Shown here: in pieces, positions 40,401 through 48,028 of the stretch | Layout: each line of letters begins with the position of its first letter | How positions within the stretch are numbered: position 1 is the stretch's first letter | Assembly (NCBI GenBank): GCA_024684815.1 | Contig: JAIKWL010000001.1 | Span: 1-48,028 of the forward strand | DNA length: 48,028 nt | Direction: 5' to 3' | DNA from: Saccharofermentans sp. | GTDB taxonomy: Bacteria; Bacillota; Clostridia; Saccharofermentanales; Saccharofermentanaceae | Notes under the pieces: model-generated | Seen by the model: only the letters and a program-made list of their open reading frames with translations | Database searches by the model: none | Told to the model about the DNA's origin: nothing | Made by a program: the position numbers and the translations under genes

Positions 40401-41061
40401 CTTCATAGTCATCCTTCAGCAGATAGTGACAATCGTTTGTAGCTACAAGAGGAATACCTGTCTCATTCGAGAGCTTAACAAGAGAAGCATTCACCTTAGC
40501 CTGTTCGGGCGTGGTATTTGCCTGGATCTCAAGATAGTAATTGCCTCTGCCAAAAAGCTTGTCATACCAAAGGGCAGTCTGTGCAGCCTTTTCAGGTTCA
40601 CCGGAGAGGATAAATGAAGACAGTTTGCCGGCTATGCATCCGGAAAGGCATATCAGACCTTCATGCCACTTCTCAAGAAGTTCCTCGTCGATCCTCGGTC
40701 TTCTGTAAAAGCCTTCCGTAAATCCGGCAGATACAAGTTTATTAAGATTTGTAAGCCCCTGATTATCCTTGGCCAGAAGGATCAGGTGGTTGTAGTATTT
40801 ATCGTCTCTTCCGGGCACGGGATTCTTATCGAATCTTGAACCCGGAGCAACATATACCTCGCAGCCTATTATAGGGTGGATCCCGTTAGCCTTCATCTCA
40901 CGGTAAAAAGAGACTGCACCGTACATAACGCCGTGATCAGTTATAGCGCATGAAGTCATGCCCATCTCTTTGAGTCTTGCGGCCAGATCCTTGATCTTTA
41001 TGGCACCGTCAAGAAGACTGTATTCGGTATGAAGATGCAAATGACAAAAGCCGCCCATCAT
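37405..41061 (-). CDS. dnaE: DNA polymerase III subunit alpha (DnaE)
   Basis: Replicative or lagging-strand DNA polymerase of 1218 residues. The PHP domain opens HLHLHTEYSLLDGA (7-20) with TDHG (41-44); the palm has GPGRGSGAGSLVAY (365-378) and the catalytic aspartates of PDFDVDF (406-412); fingers carry FQLESRGM and the tandem HhH/OB region follows (CGMVTDKKTGYTKKK marks the OB fold). The C-terminus shows a domain often seen in DnaE (ILRIHYHGKPDS onward). The ATG overlaps the uvrB stop by four bases, with AAGGGG upstream, so translation is coupled. Another gene for PolC may exist elsewhere. Confidence 0.97.
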   Translation of the reverse strand: MMGGFCHLHLHTEYSLLDGAIKIKDLAARLKEMGMTSCAITDHGVMYGAVSFYREMKANGIHPIIGCEVYVAPGSRFDKNPVPGRDDKYYNHLILLAKDNQGLTNLNKLVSAGFTEGFYRRPRIDEELLEKWHEGLICLSGCIAGKLSSFILSGEPEKAAQTALWYDKLFGRGNYYLEIQANTTPEQAKVNASLVKLSNETGIPLVATNDCHYLLKDDYEAQDILLCISTAARIDDENRMRMSCNEFYVKSETEMRRFFPELSEAIDNTSKIADMCHAEYDFDTIHLPVYEVPEGYKDHAEYLADLTYKGLKKRFEVTPPTGSVDDYMKRAEYELSVINSMGYTDYYLIVWDFINYAKTHEVTVGPGRGSGAGSLVAYAVGITDIDPIRYGLVFERFLNSERVSMPDFDVDFNDERRQIAIDYVAEKYGSTRVAHVITFGTLAARQAVKDVARVLNMPVAQSNKLTKMIPFSVGMTLKQALEISSEFKEAYDTDPEAHKVIDMAMRVEGLPRNAGTHAAGIIISGKDITDIAPLAVNDDTVAVQFAKSDVESIGLLKFDFLGLRTLTVLQDVIELIKNNYGKVIDLDRIPLDDPEVFRMIGRGETVGVFQLESRGMTSFMKQLEPGSLEDIIAGISLYRPGPMDQIPKYVDCKKNPSHITYDHPLLEPILNVTYGCAIYQEQVMQIVRDLAGFSMGQSDNIRRAMSKKKKSIMENYRNLFMYGGTDDKGRQIDGCIKRGVPENVAAKIFDDVSGFAGYAFNKSHAACYAVVGYWTAYFKYYYPTEFMAATLNSFRNDLGKASYYISCCSAMGIEVLPPDINKSRERFTTEGDRRIRIGLTVIKNVGEGAVLDILRDREKNGDYKSFEDFVVRAAKIGVKKPVAEALILASCMDSFGLTRAQMTACVQTELEKLAHEESRNIEGQLSLFDFGDAGSSVASIYIPDIPEYPDAQKLGYEKEMVGIYLSGNPLASYTSLISEIATFDMSEAADILSLSGSDALDDNKQVAMCGMVTDKKTGYTKKKTMMSTITCEDLSGVFEVLLFGKNFDTYNRMIEKNKPYLFVGRRQMREGGELSMFADSCFELSDDPALLSSIRNDRGYQTALRERDGAQITRSPEVPQARVVSENKPKTQTQTQTITDMENREQILRIHYHGKPDSKGFNRLLNFLAYFHGNIPVEVVFESDKSIIRLDDICRIQPDEAVFAKLAELVGEDNIEMI

Positions 41062-43070
41062 TTCTTCCCCTTAAGTTCGATAATTATGTCTCTTATCTCG
41101 GCTGCCCTCTCGAAATCAAGTTCCTTGGCAGCCTTGGTCATCTCAACCGTAAGCTTCTCGATAAGCTTATTGTTCTCTTCTTCAGTTCCGCCCGAGACTC
41201 CATCATTTATGAGTCTTGCAGCATCTATGCCGCCGCCTCTGGGACCTTTGCCCTTGGAGCCTGATTCCCTGCTGTTCTCGGCAACGATATCAAAGACATC
41301 TCTTACAGCCTTCTTTATCGTTTTGGGCGTAATGTTATTTACTCTATTGTACTCCTGCTGTATCGTTCTTCTTCTGTTAGTCTCCGATACCGCATTCATC
41401 ATCGAATCAGTGATCTCGTCAGCATACAGAATGACTCTTCCGTGATCGTTCCTCGCACATCTTCCTATGATCTGTATCAGCGATCTCTCGGATCTTAAGA
41501 ATCCTTCCTTATCTGCGTCCAATATCATCAAAAGTGATACTTCAGGAAGGTCGATGCCTTCTCTTAAAAGGTTGATGCCTACGATAACGTCAACTTCGTC
41601 ATTGCGTAGCTTGTTGAGGATCTGCATACGCTCTACTGCCTTGATATCCGAATGCAGATATGTGACCCTGATATTCTCTTTCTTGAGAAAGTCAGTTAAG
41701 TCTTCAGCCATCCTCTTTGTAAGTGTCATGATCAGGCTCTTGTCGCCCGTCTTCTTCTGTTCCTTAAGTTCTGAAAGGATGTCTTCGATCTGTCCTTCAA
41801 CGGGACGGATAAAGATCTCCGGCTCAAGAAGACCTGTCGGCCTTATAACCTGTTCAACTGTCTGTTCGCTGTGTTCTTTCTCATAGTCTGCAGGAGTGGC
41901 ACTTACAAAGACTGTCTGTCCCATACGCTGCTCGAACTCGGCAAACTTCAACGGCCTGTTATCGAATGCCGAAGGAAGTCTGAATCCATATTGGACGAGC
42001 ATCTCTTTTCTTGATCTGTCGCCGTTATACATGGCGCCGACCTGAGGGATCGTCTGATGGGACTCATCGATAAACAAAAGAAAATCATCCGGGAAGAAGT
42101 CCATCAGAGTACACGGCGGTTCCCCTTCTTCTCTTCCGGCGATATGTCTTGAATAGTTCTCGATACCTTTGCAAAAGCCGGTCTCCCTTAACATATCCAT
42201 ATCGTAACGGGTACGCTGCTCTAAGCGGTATGCGGCGATCATGTCGCCGGCTTCCCTTAATTCCTTAAGCCTTACTTCGAGTTCAGCTTCTATCCTGTCG
42301 ATAGCTTTATTAAGCTTGGCTCTTCCTGTCGCATAATGAGATGCAGGAAACAGTTCGATATAGTCTTTGGTATATTCGGTCCTTCCCGTGACAGCATCAA
42401 CATAACTGATCTTATCTATCTCGTCACCGAAAAAACTTATCCTGGTGAGCGTGTGTTCGGAATCGGGAGTCCAGATATCTATTATGTCTCCCTTGCGTCT
42501 GAACGAACCTCTGACAAGGTCAAAATCATTACGCGTGTACTGCATGTTGATCAGCTTGGCCATCACGACGTCCATAGGTATCTCAAGTCCTGTCTCAAGC
42601 ATGAGAGCAAGAGCAAGATAGTCTTCCTTCTCACCGATACCGTAGATGCAGGATACGGAAGCAACGATGATAACATCATCTCTGGTAAGCAGCGACTTGG
42701 TAGCCTCATGACGCATACGGTCGATCTCATCATTGATGGATGAATCCTTCTCGATATATGTGTCAGTAGCGGCAATATATGCTTCAGGCTGATAGTAATC
42801 GTAGTATGAGATGAAGTATTCCACAGCATTCTCCGGGAACAGCTCCTTAAACTCCGCATAGAGCTGGCCTGCAAGAGTCTTGTTGTGCGCAAGGACCAGT
42901 GTTGGCCGCTGGACGCGCTCAATAATGTTCGCCATGGTAAATGTCTTGCCTGAACCCGTAACGCCAAGAAGAGTCTGGGCGCGCATACCGTCATTAATAC
43001 CCTGAACCAGGTTATTAATCGCTTCCGGCTGATCGCCTGACGGCTTGTAATCAGATACGAGTTTAAACAT
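41058..43070 (-). CDS. uvrB: Excinuclease ABC subunit B
   Basis: Damage-verification helicase-like component of nucleotide excision repair. Walker A GVTGSGKT (36-43), the beta-hairpin YYDYYQPEAYIAATDTYIEK, the FIDESH box, helicase motifs (VGINLLREGIDLPEVSL, QIIGRCARN) and a C-terminal UVR domain (AAKELDFERAAEIRD) are present; 670 residues is standard. Its ATG shares one base with the preceding DUF1016 stop, and its own stop overlaps the dnaE start. Confidence 0.98.
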   Translation of the reverse strand: MFKLVSDYKPSGDQPEAINNLVQGINDGMRAQTLLGVTGSGKTFTMANIIERVQRPTLVLAHNKTLAGQLYAEFKELFPENAVEYFISYYDYYQPEAYIAATDTYIEKDSSINDEIDRMRHEATKSLLTRDDVIIVASVSCIYGIGEKEDYLALALMLETGLEIPMDVVMAKLINMQYTRNDFDLVRGSFRRKGDIIDIWTPDSEHTLTRISFFGDEIDKISYVDAVTGRTEYTKDYIELFPASHYATGRAKLNKAIDRIEAELEVRLKELREAGDMIAAYRLEQRTRYDMDMLRETGFCKGIENYSRHIAGREEGEPPCTLMDFFPDDFLLFIDESHQTIPQVGAMYNGDRSRKEMLVQYGFRLPSAFDNRPLKFAEFEQRMGQTVFVSATPADYEKEHSEQTVEQVIRPTGLLEPEIFIRPVEGQIEDILSELKEQKKTGDKSLIMTLTKRMAEDLTDFLKKENIRVTYLHSDIKAVERMQILNKLRNDEVDVIVGINLLREGIDLPEVSLLMILDADKEGFLRSERSLIQIIGRCARNDHGRVILYADEITDSMMNAVSETNRRRTIQQEYNRVNNITPKTIKKAVRDVFDIVAENSRESGSKGKGPRGGGIDAARLINDGVSGGTEEENNKLIEKLTVEMTKAAKELDFERAAEIRDIIIELKGKK

Positions 43071-43924
43071 TATTCTCTATTCTCATTTCTGTCATCTAAT
43101 TCATTTGTATTCATCTTATACTCTTCTTCTGCAAGTTCAATCTGCTTCTTAATCTGTTCCGGTGTCGGCAAATGATCACTTATTTCTTTAATTCTAACAT
43201 TTTCATAGGTCGCCACACCCATCGGAGTTATCATTCGCTGTTCAATAGCATCCTCCATAGATTTTTCATCATAGTCGCGGGGAAGATTCATAAAACTAAA
43301 ATCGTAGTTTTGTTTTAACAATTCCTGAGCTAATTGTCTTTGTGAATCTGGAAGATTTATCTCAAAATTAGTAAATGCTGAACCCGCCGTATGATATGAA
43401 TCAGTACGGATACATTTTTCCAACGCATTACGACTTAGATTATCTTCGATTGTACGTCTAATGTAATAGATTGCTTCGTCAATAGTCTTACACTTTTGAA
43501 CTATTAATATATGATGCCCCCATGGGATAAGAGCAAATATCGGTGGAAATTGGATTTCTGAAACAGGTTGTTTCAGATTTGACTTATTAACAGCAAACTT
43601 ATTCACTAAATCAGATATAATCATCCCGTCATCGTTATCACTAATATAAAACGAATACCATTGTTTCATAAACCAAAGGTTACGAGCCGAAAAACCTTTG
43701 ACTCCAGGGAATTCTTGCTGCAGATCGTAACTGATTTGTTCAACCACACCTTTTCCCCAACTTTCCTCAACACGCTTAGTAACAAGATCATGACCAAGTT
43801 GCCAATTAAAAAACAGCATTTCAGAATTAACCTTAAGAGCTGCTTTTATCTGCGTGTTTCTAAAACGCTGTTTAAGCTCATTTATCCAATTAGCATATTC
43901 ATTGTCAAAAGAAATCATACTCAT
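43070..43924 (-). CDS. DUF1016 (YhcG-like) protein lacking the nuclease core
   Basis: The first 210 residues match the N-terminal domain of the YhcG/DUF1016 family of PD-(D/E)xK nucleases (NWQLGHDLV, GKGVVEQISYDLQQEFP, GFSARNLWFMKQWY, IPWGHH). After DYDEKSMEDAIEQRM, where intact proteins enter the nuclease domain with its FxIDLLxYH and ELK motifs, the sequence jumps straight to ITPMGVATYENV, the end of the family. About 100 residues holding the catalytic site are missing without a frameshift. The ATG at 43924 lies nine bases after AGGAG. The gene is AT-rich beside uvrB, so it is probably acquired and now without nuclease function. Confidence 0.8.
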   Translation of the reverse strand: MSMISFDNEYANWINELKQRFRNTQIKAALKVNSEMLFFNWQLGHDLVTKRVEESWGKGVVEQISYDLQQEFPGVKGFSARNLWFMKQWYSFYISDNDDGMIISDLVNKFAVNKSNLKQPVSEIQFPPIFALIPWGHHILIVQKCKTIDEAIYYIRRTIEDNLSRNALEKCIRTDSYHTAGSAFTNFEINLPDSQRQLAQELLKQNYDFSFMNLPRDYDEKSMEDAIEQRMITPMGVATYENVRIKEISDHLPTPEQIKKQIELAEEEYKMNTNELDDRNENRE

Positions 43925-44063
43925 AAGCATAATCTCCTATAATCACACAGACGATTACTTCCAATTCGTGTTGATCAAGGCGTAAGCATTCATCACACAA
44001 ATAACAAAATAACTTATGAGAAATTTTAGAACGTTTGTTCGCTTGTTTCAATACCCTGATCGG

Positions 44064-44987
44064 TTATTGTCCGCATATCGGGTTTTTGTCGTACAGTTCC
44101 ATTACACGTTCTTTGGAAGGCGGATTCGTTCCTTCAGTCTCAGCTTCAGCTCCGCCCAAAGCCATACAGAGTCTGAATGTATCTTCAGAGCTCATCCCGG
44201 TCTCTGATGCCAATGCCAGACCTGCCGTCATGGCATCTCCGCAGCCTGTAGTGCAGTTGGCCTTTACATCAAGTGCTCTCGCATAGGCAGCTTCCATATC
44301 GGAACCCGCAAACACAGCGCCTACACTTCCCATTGAGATAAGACATCTGGTAATGCCACGAAGGACAATATCACCTGCTTCGTACTTCGCACTTTCGGAA
44401 TCGTTATCTATGCATAATTCCTCGCAGGTGGGCTTAACGGCATAAGGCCTTTCAATAAGGCCTTCCCTCAGGAATTCATCGGAAGCATCAAGTATCACTT
44501 TTACTCCGTCGACCTCCTTAAAAGTCCTGATAAGATCAGCATAGATATCCGCCGGCGACCCTAACGGAGGTCTGCCTGAGATAACGACTGTATCACCTTT
44601 GACTATCTTTGAACGGATAACGGATTTCAGTTCATCCACAGTATCTTTGTCATACTGAGGGCCGCTGCCGTTGATATCTGTAGTTACTCCGTTCTCACCT
44701 GTTATCTTGATGTTAGTTCTTGTGTTGCCGGAAGGATATCTGACACTGATGACTTCGGAACCGATACCGTCAAGCATTCTGATGAGCCTGTCACCATCCT
44801 CACCGCATATACCGACACAGATGACGGAATCCTGATCCATTGCCTTGAGAGTCTTTGATACATTGATCCCCTTTCCTCCGGGATCGGTCCTCTCGGCATA
44901 AGATTTATTAATGCTTCCGGGCAGAAGACCTTCTCTGACGTGAAGACTTACATCAACTGCGGGATTGAGAGTAATCGTATAGATCAT
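44064..44987 (-). CDS. pfkB: PfkB-family sugar kinase (1-phosphofructokinase type)
   Basis: Ribokinase-fold kinase of the 1-phosphofructokinase/tagatose-6-phosphate kinase branch: TLNPAVDVSLHV at the start, DPGGKGINVSKTL (35-47), and the anion hole/catalytic motif TTGCGDAMTAG with Asp251 as base. The usual GAGD or GSGD is GCGD. The longest frame extends far into the upstream gene; the ATG at 44987, four bases after that gene's stop, gives the standard 307-residue protein. No fructose phosphotransferase genes lie beside it, so the precise substrate is open. Confidence 0.9.
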   Translation of the reverse strand: MIYTITLNPAVDVSLHVREGLLPGSINKSYAERTDPGGKGINVSKTLKAMDQDSVICVGICGEDGDRLIRMLDGIGSEVISVRYPSGNTRTNIKITGENGVTTDINGSGPQYDKDTVDELKSVIRSKIVKGDTVVISGRPPLGSPADIYADLIRTFKEVDGVKVILDASDEFLREGLIERPYAVKPTCEELCIDNDSESAKYEAGDIVLRGITRCLISMGSVGAVFAGSDMEAAYARALDVKANCTTGCGDAMTAGLALASETGMSSEDTFRLCMALGGAEAETEGTNPPSKERVMELYDKNPICGQ

Positions 44988-44991
44988 AGTC

Positions 44992-45681
44992 TTATGCCTT
45001 TCTGCGCAAAGTCTTGAGGTATTCTTTCTGTTCGGGAGTGATGCGGTAACTTTCCACCGCTTTCTGAATCGTTTTGTTATGAGTCCACCGGTCGAGCTTA
45101 TGCTTCTCGATAAAAGGCAATGCCTGATCGTACTGCTTGGCAAGAGCAGTAGCAAAGTACCAGGCGATCATCATGTTGACGTAGTATTCTTCAGACCTGA
45201 TCTTTGCAACCTTTGAAAGATACGACGGCTTAAAATCCTCATCCAGGAAGTGTTCAATCAGCATACCGATGGCAAACCTCTTTACATATGTAAGATCGGA
45301 ACTGATCCACTTTTCGACATATCCGAGCAGCAGTTTCTTGTTCTTCCTGAATACCTTTGGTGACATCTGATCGCATGTAGCCCAGTTATCAACATACGGA
45401 AGAAACCTGTCTACGAGTTTTAGGCATTCATCAAGATCTTTCATTCCCGAAAGGATAAAAGCATGAAGCTGGTTCTCTTCGAAAAGCTTATGAGGAAGAT
45501 TGTCAAGAAAAACAGATATATCATCCCTTTTTGCAAGTTCTTTTGCGATGGAACGCAGAACCGGTGTTCTGACTCCGATTATTGAATCGGCATCCGCAGA
45601 CGGAATAGTGGTCTTCTGAAGATCCCTGTATCCAAGATCCTGATTTTTCAACAATTCGGCACGGATATCATCTGTGATCAT
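44992..45681 (-). CDS. DNA alkylation repair protein, AlkD-like
   Basis: HEAT-repeat protein of 229 residues resembling AlkD, a glycosylase that removes bulky or alkylated bases without flipping them. The key Trp100 and Asp104 of DNWATCD match the catalytic pair of the Bacillus enzyme, and a further Trp follows in DRWTHNKT. No good SD precedes the ATG, but it begins seven bases after the DUF212 stop, so coupling is likely. It lies between the DUF212 gene and pfkB. Confidence 0.88.
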   Translation of the reverse strand: MITDDIRAELLKNQDLGYRDLQKTTIPSADADSIIGVRTPVLRSIAKELAKRDDISVFLDNLPHKLFEENQLHAFILSGMKDLDECLKLVDRFLPYVDNWATCDQMSPKVFRKNKKLLLGYVEKWISSDLTYVKRFAIGMLIEHFLDEDFKPSYLSKVAKIRSEEYYVNMMIAWYFATALAKQYDQALPFIEKHKLDRWTHNKTIQKAVESYRITPEQKEYLKTLRRKA

Positions 45682-45688
45682 GTGAATA

Positions 45689-46150
45689 TCAGAAAATGAG
45701 ATACATGCCTATTGCAGTGCAGACACCGAGAACAAAGCCTGCTGCAACCTGCAAAGGTGTATGTCCGAGAAGTTCCTTAAGTTTCTCCTCGTTAGGGAGA
45801 TCAGCGCCGGTGATCTTCTCGAATGTTTCAGCCATTACGTTAAGGAGCTCAGCCTGCTTGCCTGCCTGATATCTGACATTCATTGCATCATGCATAACGA
45901 TGATCGCAAGGATCGAAGCAATAGCAAAATAAGCGGAGTTGAATCCCTCATACAGTCCTGTAGCTGTTGCTACCGAAACAACAGTAGCAGTGTGTCCGCT
46001 CGGCATTCCTCCGTCACCGAAAAGACGCTCAATGCTGAACTTCTTAGTAAGGATAAGATTGCTGATAGTCTTAAAGACCTGTGCCAGAAACCAAGATGCT
46101 ACACCGACGATCAAAACCTTGTTTGTAATTATCTGCAGAAGGAAGTTCAT
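45689..46150 (-). CDS. Divergent PAP2 family protein (DUF212, YuiD type)
   Basis: Membrane protein of 153 residues with about four helices. GGMPSGHTATV is the phosphate-binding motif, and MHDAMNVRYQAGKQA plus LGHTPLQVAAGF are the DUF212 signatures. Probably an acid phosphatase of membrane lipids or prenyl phosphates; reaction untested in most members. AAGGGA precedes the ATG. First gene of a three-gene run with alkD-like and pfkB; separated from obg by a terminator. Confidence 0.9.
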   Translation of the reverse strand: MNFLLQIITNKVLIVGVASWFLAQVFKTISNLILTKKFSIERLFGDGGMPSGHTATVVSVATATGLYEGFNSAYFAIASILAIIVMHDAMNVRYQAGKQAELLNVMAETFEKITGADLPNEEKLKELLGHTPLQVAAGFVLGVCTAIGMYLIF

Positions 46151-46231
46151 ACTATCCCTTTCTTATTCCAAATTCCTATATATTTTACTCTATCGCGCGT
46201 AAAAATAAAGACTGATGAAAAGAGCAAACAT

Positions 46232-46266
46232 AAAAAAGATGCCGCAGGGCTTTATCCTGCGGCATC
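46232..46266 (-). terminator. Terminator after obg
   Basis: Perfect 11-pair stem (46256-46266 with 46238-46248, loop 46249-46255) followed by six T on the minus strand. It ends the rpmA-obg transcript. Confidence 0.93.
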
Positions 46267-46393
46267 CTACAAACAAACTCAAAACTTAATATTGCGATCT
46301 CGTTCTTACATTGAGAATGATACATTAGCATTAAGTCACCACGAGGGAACATCTGTTAACAATTCGTGAACAAAGAACCCCAATTGTGAAATG

Positions 46394-47671
46394 TCAGTCA
46401 TAGTAATCGAATTCAAGATCGCACACTTTGACAGTATCGCCTTCCTTGACGCCCATCTTCTTGAGTTCTTCGAAAACACCTTCGTTCTCAAGTGTTCTCT
46501 GGAAGAAGTTCGTAGACTCGGTATCCTCAAAGTTAGTGGAATTGAAGATCTTGTTGATCCACTTTCCGGTAACTTCAAAATTGCCGTCTTCATTAATAAT
46601 AATGTCAAACTTTCTGCCTTCATCAAATGTGTATACTCTCTCTCCGCCTTCAGCAATATCGTGAAGGATCGTGGGAGGGAGTTTGCTTACCGCTTCGGTG
46701 ATCTTGTCGGCAAGTTCGTTGACACCGATCATACCGGCTGCAGAGATGATATATACATCTTCATAACCCATGGACTTAACCGTGTCCACAAACTTCTTGG
46801 CATCTTCTTCAGATACACCGTCACACTTGTTTCCTACAACGATCTGAGGTCTCTGGGACAGCTCAAGGCTGAATTCCTCGAGTTCGTTGTTGATGGTCTT
46901 GAAGTCTTCAATAGGATCTCTGCCATCTGCAGCAGAAAGATCTACAACATGAACGAGGAGCCTTGTTCTCTCGATGTGTCTTAAGAAATCATGGCCTAAT
47001 CCGGCGCCTTCATGAGCATTTTCGATGATTCCCGGAATGTCAGCTATAACATATGAGAAATCGTCCTTGGTAACAACGCCCAATACAGGTTCTAACGTTG
47101 TAAACGGGTAATCTGCGATCTTCGGCTTGGCTCTTGTAAGGACAGAAAGCAATGTGGACTTTCCTGCATTAGGGAAACCTACAAGGCCGCAGTCTGCGAT
47201 GAGTTTAAGTTCAATGAAAAGTTCGCGCTCTTCACCGGGATTGCCGGGTGTTGCAAACTGGGGTGCCTGTCTTACGGAATTTGCGTAGTGCATGTTTCCG
47301 AGGCCCCCCTTGCCGCCTCTTGCGACAACTATCTTCTGACCTGGCTCAGTAAGGTCGGCTATGATGTCGCCGGATTCCGCATCCTTAACAACTGTTCCAA
47401 CGGGAACACCGATAACAAGGTCTTCACCGCGCTTGCCGTACATCTTCTTGCCCATTCCCTTCGCACCGTTCTGAGCAACGAACTTATGCTTGAATCTGAA
47501 ATTCTGAAGGCTCGTCAGATTCGGAGCAGCCTGCAATATGACGTTGCCGCCGTCTCCGCCGTCACCACCGTCCGGTCCGCCGTTGGTAATGTATTTCTCG
47601 GTATGAAAACTGAGTGCGCCGTTACCGCCGTCGCCGGCTTTAACATAAATCTTAGAGTGATCTATAAACAT
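46394..47671 (-). CDS. obg: GTPase Obg, ribosome assembly
   Basis: Essential GTPase for large ribosomal subunit maturation. The Gly-rich Obg fold (1-158; GDGGNGALSF, GGPDGGDGGDGGNV) precedes the G domain (GFPNAGKST 165-173, DIPGIIENAHEG, NKCD) and a C-terminal OCT domain ending KVCDLEFDYYD. The frame is open to 47710, but AGGGAG lies six bases before the ATG at 47671, giving the standard MFIDHSKIYVKAGDGG start (425 residues). It is 83 bases downstream of rpmA, with a hairpin in the gap. Confidence 0.97.
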   Translation of the reverse strand: MFIDHSKIYVKAGDGGNGALSFHTEKYITNGGPDGGDGGDGGNVILQAAPNLTSLQNFRFKHKFVAQNGAKGMGKKMYGKRGEDLVIGVPVGTVVKDAESGDIIADLTEPGQKIVVARGGKGGLGNMHYANSVRQAPQFATPGNPGEERELFIELKLIADCGLVGFPNAGKSTLLSVLTRAKPKIADYPFTTLEPVLGVVTKDDFSYVIADIPGIIENAHEGAGLGHDFLRHIERTRLLVHVVDLSAADGRDPIEDFKTINNELEEFSLELSQRPQIVVGNKCDGVSEEDAKKFVDTVKSMGYEDVYIISAAGMIGVNELADKITEAVSKLPPTILHDIAEGGERVYTFDEGRKFDIIINEDGNFEVTGKWINKIFNSTNFEDTESTNFFQRTLENEGVFEELKKMGVKEGDTVKVCDLEFDYYD

Positions 47672-47692
47672 CTGATTCTCCCTCAAAATCAA

Positions 47693-47728
47693 GAGCAGTC
47701 CAATCGCCATAACAGCGACAGACTGCTC
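47693..47728 (-). promoter_or_regulatory. Hairpin in the rpmA-obg gap
   Basis: Perfect eight-base arms (47721-47728 and 47693-47700) enclose a smaller four-pair stem; on the minus strand it is followed by TTGATTTTG and then the obg ribosome binding site. It could act as an attenuator or processing site that lowers obg relative to L27. Confidence 0.5.
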
Positions 47729-47754
47729 TGCTTGGTTTCTGCTGAATACCTAAA

Positions 47755-48028
47755 TTAGGCTACAGGATAAACGCTAACCTGCTTCTTATCCTTGCCCATA
47801 CGCTCGTACTTGACCTTACCGTCAATCAAAGCGAAAAGTGTATCATCAGAGCCGATTCCGACATTTGTGCCGGGATGGATCTTAGTGCCACGCTGTCTTA
47901 CAAGGATATTGCCGGCCAGAACTGACTGTCCGTCACCTTTCTTCGCTCCTAATCTCTTGGACTGGGACTCACGGCCGTTCTTGGTGGAACCCATTCCCTT
48001 CTTATGTGCGAAGAGCTGTAAATTAAAC
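47755..48028 (-). CDS. rpmA: Ribosomal protein L27 (start outside the window)
   Basis: Component of the large ribosomal subunit near the peptidyl-transferase centre. The visible part reads [20 protein letters not shown] and continues to the typical [14 protein letters not shown] and [15 protein letters not shown]. The frame stays open through the window edge; the start codon is within a few codons beyond 48028, so the internal ATG at 47994 is not the start. The LQLFA-HKKG sequence matches the Firmicutes N-terminal extension that the protease Prp removes to expose the L27 tail. Followed by obg, the conserved order. Confidence 0.95.
   Translation of the reverse strand, partial: FNLQLFAHKKGMGSTKNGRESQSKRLGAKKGDGQSVLAGNILVRQRGTKIHPGTNVGIGSDDTLFALIDGKVKYERMGKDKKQVSVYPVA

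Noticed and set aside
1-48028. CRISPR arrays, tRNA, rRNA, insertion sequences or prophage genes
   Set aside because: No regular repeat-spacer array, no tRNA-like cloverleaf and no transposase, integrase or phage structural protein was recognised in the window.

Overview
The window reads as a stretch of chromosome from a Gram-positive member of the Clostridia (Firmicutes), most likely an anaerobic gut or rumen organism. This is inferred from the HrcA/CIRCE chaperone operon, SepF-type division gene, FabT-like regulator, strong AGGAGG ribosome binding sites, a ribosomal protein L27 with a Prp-type N-terminal extension, and cytosolic sugar-sensor diguanylate cyclases. Genus cannot be fixed from sequence alone. 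No rRNA, tRNA, CRISPR array, insertion sequence or prophage is visible. Most genes lie on the minus strand.

Layout by coordinate. 1-94: start of a minus-strand histidyl-tRNA synthetase gene, cut by the window edge. 95-505: gene-poor, with a hisS promoter, a doublet of near-identical palindromes and a terminator. 506-7234: heat-shock operon transcribed hrcA-grpE-clpP-dnaK-dnaJ-prmA from one promoter with a CIRCE operator. 7431-8341: a plus-strand HAD phosphatase and a small conserved protein. 8492-9919: glnA, divergent from a LarA-type gene, a MATE transporter and a PAP2 phosphatase (10087-13517). 13523-19679: three-gene minus operon encoding a DUF47/PhoU-like protein and two multidomain diguanylate cyclases, one carrying a GH16-like domain with an altered catalytic motif. 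19838-24596: division-associated cluster (PLP enzyme, HlyD-like membrane protein, YggS, SepF). 24711-26472: fabT-acp-lipid kinase. 26602-31181: pfkA-mutS2-CPBP protease. 31298-36600: accessory island of membrane and secreted-type proteins of unknown function, with signs of a tandem duplication that decayed in a complementary way. 36645-43924: DUF1016-uvrB-dnaE-sir2. 44064-46150: DUF212 phosphatase-like gene, alkD-like gene and pfkB. 46394-48028: rpmA-obg.

The housekeeping blocks cover protein quality control, nitrogen assimilation, glycolysis (two different phosphofructokinase families), DNA replication and repair, ribosome assembly and membrane lipid supply. The most unusual parts are the pair of intracellular sugar-binding diguanylate cyclases, particularly the GH16-like fusion whose predicted nucleophile is Gln; the decayed tandem module with a caspase/legumain-like His-Gly and Ala-Cys protein; and a YhcG-family gene that seems to have lost its nuclease core in frame. 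Many start codons were moved from the longest open frame to one supported by a Shine-Dalgarno (SD) sequence; each case is stated in its entry.
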